The notes beneath the pieces are model-generated. The model searched no databases. It had not been told where the DNA came from and was given only the letters and a program-made list of their open reading frames with translations. This document shows, one piece after another, positions 1 through 4,700 of a stretch of 5,186 bases of DNA. The position numbers and the translations under genes were made by a program. The number at the start of each line of letters is the position of its first letter. Within the stretch, counting starts at the first letter, position 1. The stretch comes from Planctomycetota bacterium (GTDB lineage Bacteria > Planctomycetota > UBA11346), in NCBI GenBank assembly GCA_013821615.1, contig JACDGQ010000266.1, positions 1 through 5,186 of the forward strand, given 5' to 3'.

Positions 1-752
1 CGTGGCCCGCGCCGCTGCGCACCATCCTCACCGGCGGCGGGCCGCTGGATGCCGAGCTGATCGCGCGCTGCACCGCGCTGGGCGTCGCGCCCAGCCAGAC
101 CTACGGCCTGACCGAGGCCGCCAGCCAGGTCTGCACGCTGCTGCCAGAGGAGGCCGGCGCCCATCCCGGCAGCGCTGGGCGCGCCTTGCCGGGCATGGCG
201 CTGCGCATCCGCGACGACGCGGGCGCTGCCGCCCCCGCCGGCGCGGTTGGCGAGATCCTGGTGCGCGGGCCGGGGCTGTTCAGCGGTTACGAGCAGACTG
301 ACGGCACGCTCAGCCCTCCACCCGCCGACGGCTGGTTCGCCACCGGCGACCTCGGCGAGGTCGACGCCGCCGGCTTCCTGACCGTGCATTGCCGGCGCAC
401 CGATCTCATCCTCAGCGGCGGTGAGAACCTCTATCCAGCCGAGATCGAGGGCGTGCTCGCCGCCCACCCGGGCGTGGCCGACGTCGCAGTGGTGCCCAGT
501 CCCGACCTGGAATGGGGCCAGGTCCCCATCGCCCTGCTGGTCGCGCGGCACGCACCCCTGCCCGACGCCGACCTGGCCGCCTGGATCGCCGCGCGCCTGC
601 CCGGCTTCAAGCGCCCGCGCCGCTGGACCTGGGTCGACGTTCTGCCCCGCACCGCCACCGGGAAGCTGCAGCGACATCTCCTGGCGGAGGGTCCGGGAGT
701 CTGGAAGTCCGGGAGTCCGGAAGTCCAGGGAGGGCGGCACCCGTCGCCGTGA
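1..752 (+). CDS. menE: o-succinylbenzoate-CoA ligase-like AMP-binding enzyme (3' part)
   Basis: This is the C-terminal 249 residues of an ANL-superfamily adenylate-forming ligase; the N-terminal half, including the P-loop-like A3 motif, lies before the window. The frame is read from base 3. Visible motifs, by fragment residue, are QTYGLTEAASQ at about 32-42 (A5), GWFATGDLG at 110-118 (A7, with Asp116 expected to contact the ribose), RRTDLILSGGENLYPAEIE at 131-149 (A8 hinge and start of the small domain), and PRTATGK at 215-221 (A10), where Lys221 is the expected catalytic lysine for adenylation. The TYGLTEAASQV stretch and the pattern SGGENLYPAEIE...WGQVPIA resemble MenE, which makes o-succinylbenzoyl-CoA in cytoplasmic menaquinone synthesis. 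No other men gene is in view, so another acyl-CoA synthetase remains possible. The ligase fold should end near HLLAEG (residue 230). The remaining roughly 20 residues are encoded by repeat element 1 and look like a neutral added tail before TGA at 750-752. Confidence 0.75.
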   Translation, partial: WPAPLRTILTGGGPLDAELIARCTALGVAPSQTYGLTEAASQVCTLLPEEAGAHPGSAGRALPGMALRIRDDAGAAAPAGAVGEILVRGPGLFSGYEQTDGTLSPPPADGWFATGDLGEVDAAGFLTVHCRRTDLILSGGENLYPAEIEGVLAAHPGVADVAVVPSPDLEWGQVPIALLVARHAPLPDADLAAWIAARLPGFKRPRRWTWVDVLPRTATGKLQRHLLAEGPGVWKSGSPEVQGGRHPSP

Positions 753-897
753 CGAAGCGCCTCGTCCGGAATCCGCAGCCTCTTGCGGCCAGTCGTCGCG
801 CGGGTCGGACCCGCCTCGCAGGACCGACGGCATGTGCCATGGCCACCAACCTAGAGCCAGGAGACTCCCGGACTTCCGGACTCCCGGACTTCCGGAC
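691..897. repeat. Repeat element 1: inverted arrays of an 8-base unit around a 143-base core
   Basis: The left arm (691-722) is four tandem 8-mers alternating GTCCGGGA and GTCCGGAA, with one C-to-T change in the second unit and a partial fifth copy at 723-726. The right arm (866-897) is four units of the reverse complement, TCCCGGAC and TTCCGGAC. Aligned one unit out of step, 24 bases pair with a single mismatch, so a long stem is possible. The core (723-865) contains two small hairpins: CCGCA/TGCGG (773-788) and GCGGGT/ACCCGC (800-814). No coding sequence is evident in the core. The left arm lies inside the 3' end of the upstream ligase gene. No transposase and no clear target-site duplication is visible. 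Confidence 0.85.
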
Positions 898-913
898 CCT
901 GGCGATTATTCCA

Positions 914-942
914 TTGCGCGATTTCCGCTTCGTGGGCATATT
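914..942 (+). promoter_or_regulatory. Possible sigma70-like promoter for the STAS gene
   Basis: TTGCGC (914-919) and CATATT (937-942) are separated by 17 bases, in an AT-richer pocket that begins just after repeat element 1. The match to consensus is modest: 3 of 6 and 4 of 6. It lies about 60 bases before the STAS start codon and is the best candidate in this gap. The call is weak. Confidence 0.3.
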
Positions 943-1000
943 CTGACCGCGTGTGGTGCCGGGTCCGTTGGGCCCTGACTGCGCATCTCCAGGAGTCGCG

Positions 1001-1369
1001 ATGAGCCCGCCGAGCCAAGTCCTCCAGTTCGAAGAGCACGGCGTGCACACCATCGCCTTCCACCAGGACGAGAGTGGCGTGGCGAACGCCGACGTGGTCC
1101 AGAGTTACTTCGCCACCGATTTCCTCAAGTCCACGCATGGCATCAAGCGCCTGGTCATCGACCTGTCCGGGGTCGGCACGCTCAATTCGGCCAGCCTCGG
1201 TCCGCTGGTGCAGAAGCTGCGCGAGATCCAGGACCTCAAGGGCAGCCTGGCCCTGGCCGGGGTGACCTCGCCCGCGCTGCGCGAGATCTTCGCCCTGACC
1301 CGCTTCGACAAGGTCTTCCCGATCTACCCGCTGCGCGCCGAGGCGATCCGCGCCCTGGCCGGGGCCTGA
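1001..1369 (+). CDS. STAS-domain protein (anti-anti-sigma factor-like)
   Basis: This is a 122-residue single-domain protein of the STAS family (SpoIIAA/RsbV type), the usual length for these cytoplasmic switch proteins. In the family, an unphosphorylated STAS protein binds an anti-sigma or kinase partner and is switched off by phosphorylation of a serine. The signature strand-loop-helix is LVIDLSGVGTLNSASLGPLV at residues 51-70. Ser63 aligns with the phospho-acceptor, but the residue before it, usually Asp, is Asn62. The C-terminal part, ALTRFDKVFPIYP (98-110), is also typical. ATG at 1001 is chosen over an upstream in-frame GTG at 953 because AGGAG at 991-995 is correctly spaced and the extra N-terminus would be low complexity. 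No kinase, phosphatase or sigma gene is adjacent, so the partner is unknown. The next gene is 87 bases downstream with no visible terminator between them. Confidence 0.85.
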   Translation: MSPPSQVLQFEEHGVHTIAFHQDESGVANADVVQSYFATDFLKSTHGIKRLVIDLSGVGTLNSASLGPLVQKLREIQDLKGSLALAGVTSPALREIFALTRFDKVFPIYPLRAEAIRALAGA

Positions 1370-1456
1370 TCCCAAGGGCAAGACGCCGCTGCCTTTCCAG
1401 TTGCAGTACGGAGAACGGCCTTATGGTCCCTCTCCCGTTTCACCCAAGGGATCTCT

Positions 1457-1945
1457 ATGGCAGTCCGCATCCGCCTTTCTCGTTTCGGCCGCCTCCACAG
1501 GCCTTTCTTCCGCATCGTCGCCATCGACGGACGCTGCCACCGTGAAGGCAAGGCCAACGAGATCCTGGGCTCCTACGACCCGCTCAAGCCGGAGAAGACC
1601 GTCGAGGTCGACATCGCCCGCGTCGAGGCCTGGGTGAACCTGGGTGCGCAGATCAGCGATGGCCTGCGCGCGCTGCTCAAGCACGGCGGCTACGCCGTGC
1701 CCAAGGCCAAGACCACCGTCGCCGCCAAGGCCCCGGTGAAGGCCGAGAAGAAGGGCCCCGCCGGCAAGAAGGGCGAGAAGCAGCCCTGGGCCGCCCCCAG
1801 CCGCCGCTCGCTGCAGAAGCACGCCGCCACCCAGAAGGCCGCCCGCAAGGTCCAGGCCGAAGCGGACAAGGCCAAGGCCGACGCCGCCAAGGCCGCTGCG
1901 GCACCCGCCGCCGAAGCTCCGGCCGCCGAGGCCCCCAAGGCGTGA
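1457..1945 (+). CDS. rpsP: 30S ribosomal protein S16 with long Ala/Lys-rich C-terminal tail
   Basis: This is small-subunit ribosomal protein S16, which binds 16S rRNA during 30S assembly. The N-terminus VRIRLSRFGR (residues 3-12) fits the S16 family signature. The conserved core continues through RPFFRIVAID (15-24), EILGSYDP (35-42) and RVEAWVNLGAQISD (55-68). The core ends near residue 80, about where E. coli S16 stops (82 residues), but this protein has 162. The tail is Lys/Ala-rich (83-107), then contains a less simple stretch, QPWAAPSRRSLQKH (109-122), then a probable charged helix, and ends in Ala/Pro/Glu repeats. Extended S16 tails are known in some other phyla. The start is ATG at 1457, with AAGGGA at 1446-1451 as ribosome binding site. 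The rimM, trmD and rplS genes that often follow rpsP are absent here; a strong terminator lies 39 bases after the stop. Confidence 0.96.
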   Translation: MAVRIRLSRFGRLHRPFFRIVAIDGRCHREGKANEILGSYDPLKPEKTVEVDIARVEAWVNLGAQISDGLRALLKHGGYAVPKAKTTVAAKAPVKAEKKGPAGKKGEKQPWAAPSRRSLQKHAATQKAARKVQAEADKAKADAAKAAAAPAAEAPAAEAPKA

Positions 1946-1984
1946 GCCGCTGACGCGGCCCCTCGCCGCGTCGCTGGTGTCGAG

Positions 1985-2020
1985 AACGAGGCCGGGCCCA
2001 CGCCCGGCCTCGTTGTTTTT
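1985..2020 (+). terminator. Intrinsic terminator of rpsP
   Basis: A perfect 12-base-pair stem (1985-1996 with 2003-2014), with strands AACGAGGCCGGG and CCCGGCCTCGTT, encloses a 6-base loop and is followed by G and five T residues (2016-2020). It begins 39 bases after the rpsP stop codon. The T-tract sits on the + strand side, so it ends rpsP transcription and isolates the gene from the flavoprotein downstream. Confidence 0.93.
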
Positions 2021-2076
2021 CCCAGGGTCCTCCCGCCCCCCGCCGCGCGGCCATGAACTCAGCTTCCACTGACGGT

Positions 2077-2229
2077 TTTCACCGCCAAGACGCCAAGGCG
2101 CCAAGAACCGCCGAGCTGCTGCACGACTTCGCTTCCCACGTTCGGCGCGCATCCATCCTCCATGCAGGTGACGACGCTTCCCGATCCCCTTGGCTGTCCC
2201 TTGGCGTCTTGGCGTCTTGGCGGTTGAAA
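2077..2229. repeat. Repeat element 2: inverted arrays of CGCCAAGA around a 92-base core
   Basis: The left arm has three tandem 8-mers, CGCCAAGA, CGCCAAGG and CGCCAAGA (2083-2106). The right arm has the reverse complement three times, CCTTGGCG, TCTTGGCG and TCTTGGCG (2199-2222). A further degenerate copy, CCTTGGCT, lies at 2188-2195. The inverted symmetry continues outward into TTTCA-like ends: TTTCAC before the left arm and GTTGAAA after the right arm. The core between the arms (2107-2198) has no convincing gene. The element fills most of the space between the rpsP terminator and the flavoprotein gene and ends 16 bases before that gene's ATG, so its right arm probably lies in or next to the 5' leader. 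Confidence 0.88.
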
Positions 2230-2245
2230 TCGTGAGGAATCCGGA

Positions 2246-3901
2246 ATGACCGCACCCGTCCGCCACGTGCAGATCGACGCGCTCGAGGTCCCGCTCGGCG
2301 CACTGACGCGGCTGCCACTGCAGTCGCTCGACCACCACCTCGAGCCGTGGATCGCCAAGCACTGCGCCATCCCGGTCGCGGATGTGGTCGGCTATGAGAT
2401 CGAGCGGCGCAGCCTCGACGCGCGGCGCAAGCCCGAGCTGCTGTTCGTCTACAATCTCATCGTCCAGGTACGCGAGGACAGCGCGGTGCGCGAACGTCCG
2501 GGCACGGTGGTGCTGGCGGCGCCGCCGGCGCACGATGACGGCCTCGGCGAACTCGCGCTGCGCACGCCGCTGCCGCTGCATCCGATCATCGTCGGCGCCG
2601 GGCCGGCCGGGCAGATGGCGGCCTACCTGCTCGCGCTGCACGGCTGCAAGCCGCTGATCATCGACCGCGGCCGCGACGCCGACCGGCGCACCGCCGACCT
2701 CGCGCGCTTCCACGCCACGCGCCAGCTCGATCCGGAGAGCAACTACCTGTTCGGCGAGGGCGGCGCCGGCACCTACAGCGACGGCAAGCTCTACACCCGG
2801 GTCAAGGACCGGCGCATGCGCTTCCTGCTCGAGGCGTTCGTCGCGGCGCGCGCGCCGCGCCACATCCTCTACCGCCACCACCCGCACATCGGCTCCGATC
2901 TGCTGCCGCACATGTGCCGGCGGCTGCGCGAGCGCATCGTCGGCTGGGGCGGCGCCTTCCGCTGGGAGACCACCGTCACCGACGTCATCGAACAGGCTGG
3001 GCGCTGCACCGGCGTGGTGCTGGCGAATGGTGAGACCATCTCCGCGCCGCTGGTGCTGATCGCGCCCGGGCACAGCGCGCGCGACCTGATCATGACGCTG
3101 CTGCGACGCGGCCTGCAGCACAAGGCCAAGGGCTTCCAGCTCGGCTGCCGCATCGAGCACGAGCAGGGCCTGGTCGATCTCGGCCAGTACGCCTGCCTGC
3201 CCGGCCGCGACCTGCCCAAGCACCTGCTCGGCGCCGCCGAGTACAACCTGGTCAGCCGGCCGCCAGCGCACGTCCAGGCCGAGAACACCACCACCTTCTG
3301 CATGTGCCCGGGCGGCGAGATCATCGCAGCGACCAGCGATCCGGGTCAGCTCTCGACCAACGGCATGAGCCGCTTCGCGCGCGCCTCGCCCTTCGCCAAC
3401 GCCGGACTGATCGTCAACCAGGAAGTCGACCGCGCCGGAAACGGCTTGGCCGGATTCGAACTGATCAACGAGCTCGAGCGCCAGGCCTTCACGGCCGGCG
3501 GCGGCGACTACGGCTGTCCCGCGCAGTCCGCCGCGGCGTTCGTACGCGGCGAAGCCGGGCCGCCCGCGACCCGCTCCAGCTACCGCCTGGGCGTGCGCCC
3601 CGGACGCATCGACCACATCCTGCCGGAGCGCACCACCCACGCGATCCGTCAGGCGCTGCTGCATTTCGAGCGCGTCATCCCCGGTTTCATGCGCCACGGC
3701 ACGCTGGTCGGCGTCGAAACCCGGGTCTCGAGCCCGGTGCGCTTCGAGCGCGATCCCGAGACCCTCGCGAGCAGCCTGCCCGGCCTGTGGCTGGCCGGCG
3801 AGGGCGCCGGGTACGCGGGCGGCATCGTCAGCGCCGGGCTCGATGGGTTGCGGCTGGCAGAGACGATTCTGACGGGGGAGCCGGCGCGGAGGGAGAGGTG
3901 A
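2246..3901 (+). CDS. FAD-dependent dehydrogenase, COG2509-like (function unknown)
   Basis: This is a 551-residue flavoprotein resembling the 'uncharacterized FAD-dependent dehydrogenase' family (COG2509); the substrate is not known. Residues 1-110 form an N-terminal domain with a motif-like RRSLDARRKPELLFVYNLIV (54-73) that precedes the Rossmann fold in this family. The dinucleotide-binding motif VGAGPAG is at about 116-122, and the second strand ends in LIIDRG (137-142), with Asp140 expected to bind the adenosine ribose. A family hallmark, FGEGGAGTYSDGKL, is at 169-182. The C-terminal FAD motif LWLAGEGAGYAGGIVSAG lies at about residues 514-531. There is no signal peptide or membrane segment, so it is probably cytoplasmic. 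The start is ATG at 2246, with TGAGGA (2233-2238) 7 bases upstream. It stands alone between repeat elements 2 and 3, with no redox partner gene nearby. The flavoprotein family call is firm; the reaction is unknown. Confidence 0.88.
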   Translation: MTAPVRHVQIDALEVPLGALTRLPLQSLDHHLEPWIAKHCAIPVADVVGYEIERRSLDARRKPELLFVYNLIVQVREDSAVRERPGTVVLAAPPAHDDGLGELALRTPLPLHPIIVGAGPAGQMAAYLLALHGCKPLIIDRGRDADRRTADLARFHATRQLDPESNYLFGEGGAGTYSDGKLYTRVKDRRMRFLLEAFVAARAPRHILYRHHPHIGSDLLPHMCRRLRERIVGWGGAFRWETTVTDVIEQAGRCTGVVLANGETISAPLVLIAPGHSARDLIMTLLRRGLQHKAKGFQLGCRIEHEQGLVDLGQYACLPGRDLPKHLLGAAEYNLVSRPPAHVQAENTTTFCMCPGGEIIAATSDPGQLSTNGMSRFARASPFANAGLIVNQEVDRAGNGLAGFELINELERQAFTAGGGDYGCPAQSAAAFVRGEAGPPATRSSYRLGVRPGRIDHILPERTTHAIRQALLHFERVIPGFMRHGTLVGVETRVSSPVRFERDPETLASSLPGLWLAGEGAGYAGGIVSAGLDGLRLAETILTGEPARRER

Positions 3902-3932
3902 ATGGGAGAGGCTGACGGCTGGCGGCTGGCGG

Positions 3933-3961
3933 CTGACAGCTTGTGGACACGGTTGAATAAT
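3933..3961 (+). promoter_or_regulatory. Sigma70-like promoter inside repeat element 3
   Basis: CTGACA (3933-3938) and AATAAT (3956-3961) are separated by exactly 17 bases, and each hexamer matches the consensus at 5 of 6 positions. This is the best promoter match I found in the window. The -35 box is formed by the last unit of the left repeat arm plus the next base. The predicted start near 3968 would give a transcript running through the core hairpin, the GTCAGCC array and the two hairpins at 4157-4198 into the YHS gene, with a leader of about 250 bases. It could instead yield a short stand-alone RNA. Activity is inferred. Confidence 0.5.
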
Positions 3962-3982
3962 AGGATTCTGAGGTGTGGCGGT

Positions 3983-4011
3983 TCTGCACGAAGACCCGGT
4001 GCCAGTGCAGA
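3983..4011 (+). other. Hairpin in the core of repeat element 3
   Basis: TCTGCAC (3983-3989) and GTGCAGA (4005-4011) form a perfect 7-base-pair stem with a 15-base loop. It lies just downstream of the predicted transcription start and inside the outer stem that the GGCTGAC/GTCAGCC arms could form. No T-tract follows, so it is not a classical terminator. A structural role in an RNA is possible but unproven. Confidence 0.45.
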
Positions 4012-4156
4012 GACTCCATGAAGCGACGGGCCGTCAGCCGTCAGCCGTCAGCCGTCAGCCGTCAGCCGTCAGCCCATCCCGTCCCAGGACCACCAACCCT
4101 CCACATCCCACCCTGAAACGCATCCGCGCGCCGAACGTACAACGCTGCATCGACCT

Positions 4157-4198
4157 TCCCCCGTTGCGGGGGATCAGCCCCGGCGGCCGACCGGCCGC
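4157..4198 (+). other. Two consecutive hairpins before the YHS gene's ribosome binding site
   Basis: Hairpin one is TCCCCC/GGGGGA (4157-4162 with 4168-4173) with loop GTTGC. Hairpin two is GCGGCC/GGCCGC (4183-4188 with 4193-4198) with loop GACC. The second ends 6 bases before the GAGGAG ribosome binding site (4205-4210). There is no T-run, so this does not look like an intrinsic terminator. It could be leader structure that affects translation of the downstream gene, or simply GC-rich chance pairing. Confidence 0.35.
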
Positions 4199-4221
4199 AC
4201 CGCCGAGGAGCAGTTTCCGCC

Positions 4222-4590
4222 ATGATTTCCGCCCGCACCCTGCGCGCCATCCTGCTGCAGGCCCTGCCCGGTGGCTGCCGAGCGGCCTGGCGTGGCACCT
4301 GCGTGCTGCTGCTCGCGGCCTGCCTGAGTGCGGCCCCAGCCGCGGACGGGGTCCGTCCGTACCCGCTCGACACCTGCCTGGTTTCGAACGAGAAGATCGA
4401 CCCGGCGGTGCCGGCGATCGTCTATAAGGGGCAGGAATACCGTTTCTGCTGCAAGGGCTGCGCGCGCAAGTTCGCGGCCAACCCCGACCACTATGCGGCC
4501 AAGCTGGGCCTCCCGCGCCAGAACGCCGGCGCGGCCGCAGTGAAGCCGACCGGCGCGGCTGGTAGCACCCTCGGCCCCAGCGGCAAGTAG
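4222..4590 (+). CDS. Exported YHS/TRASH-like small Cys-rich protein, probable metal binder
   Basis: This 122-residue protein has an N-terminal export signal. Arg residues (5, 8, 20, 24) precede a hydrophobic stretch at about 27-41. LAAC at 31-34 matches a lipobox with Cys34 as the lipidated residue; cleavage after the APAA at 38-41 is the alternative. The mature domain begins YPLDTCLVS (47-55) and continues with VYKGQEYRFCCKGCARKF (67-84) and NPDHY (87-91). This is the pattern of small YHS/TRASH-like domains: one Cys (52), then a Cys-Cys-X2-Cys cluster (76, 77, 80), arranged to bind a heavy-metal ion. The last 25 residues are a low-complexity Gly/Ala tail. ATG at 4222 is preceded by GAGGAG (4205-4210), with a rather long spacing of 11 bases. 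Metal binding is inferred from the Cys pattern; the metal and partner are unknown. Transcription may come from the promoter inside repeat element 3. Confidence 0.8.
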   Translation: MISARTLRAILLQALPGGCRAAWRGTCVLLLAACLSAAPAADGVRPYPLDTCLVSNEKIDPAVPAIVYKGQEYRFCCKGCARKFAANPDHYAAKLGLPRQNAGAAAVKPTGAAGSTLGPSGK

Positions 4591-4618
4591 GCGTGGATGC
4601 CGCCCGCGGGCGCGCTTT

Positions 4619-4645
4619 GCGCAGCGAGCGCACGCGACGCTGCGC
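4619..4645. other. Stem-loop between the YHS gene and the BatA-like gene
   Basis: GCGCAGCG (4619-4626) and CGCTGCGC (4638-4645) form a perfect 8-base-pair stem with an 11-base loop, starting 28 bases after the YHS stop. No T-tract follows on either strand, so it is not a standard intrinsic terminator. It is the only ordered structure I see in the 110-base gap apart from a 12-base GC palindrome at 4601-4612. Confidence 0.35.
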
Positions 4646-4700
4646 GCAGACCATCGACTTCGCGCTAGCCGAAGCCCGCACGGCCCTTTAGATCACCCCC

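Larger units (their letters stand above)
3910..4074. repeat. Repeat element 3: inverted arrays of a 7-base unit (GGCTGAC / GTCAGCC)
   Basis: The left arm is four tandem 7-mers, GGCTGAC, GGCTGGC, GGCTGGC and GGCTGAC (3910-3937). The right arm is six perfect tandem copies of the reverse complement GTCAGCC (4033-4074), preceded by a partial copy. The arms can pair as a long stem around a core of about 95 bases (3938-4032) that is less GC-rich than its surroundings. The right arm is longer and perfect while the left is diverged, which suggests recent slippage growth on one side. The element begins 8 bases after the flavoprotein stop codon. No open frame of note and no transposase is present. Confidence 0.9.

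Noticed and set aside
691..897. Element 1 as an insertion sequence
   Set aside because: The core has no transposase frame and no clear target duplication is seen; at most it is a non-autonomous element.
953..1000. Upstream GTG start for the STAS gene
   Set aside because: It would add 16 low-complexity residues with no ribosome binding site before it, while ATG at 1001 has AGGAG at the right distance.
1401..1429. TTGCAG as a -35 box for rpsP
   Set aside because: No acceptable -10 hexamer lies 16-18 bases downstream.
2053..2235. A 60-codon + strand frame through repeat element 2
   Set aside because: It is made of repeat arms and core, lacks a ribosome binding site and resembles no protein family.
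1421..3697. A 758-codon open frame on the minus strand antisense to rpsP and the flavoprotein
   Set aside because: It crosses an intrinsic terminator, repeat element 2 and two well-supported + strand genes, and its translation is low complexity. Long antisense frames arise from codon bias in GC-rich DNA.
4033..4074. GTCAGCC array as a CRISPR array
   Set aside because: The units are 7 bases with no spacers between them and no cas gene is nearby.
4601..4612. 12-base perfect palindrome CGCCCGCGGGCG as an operator
   Set aside because: It is pure G/C in GC-rich DNA, has no second copy, and sits far from any promoter candidate.
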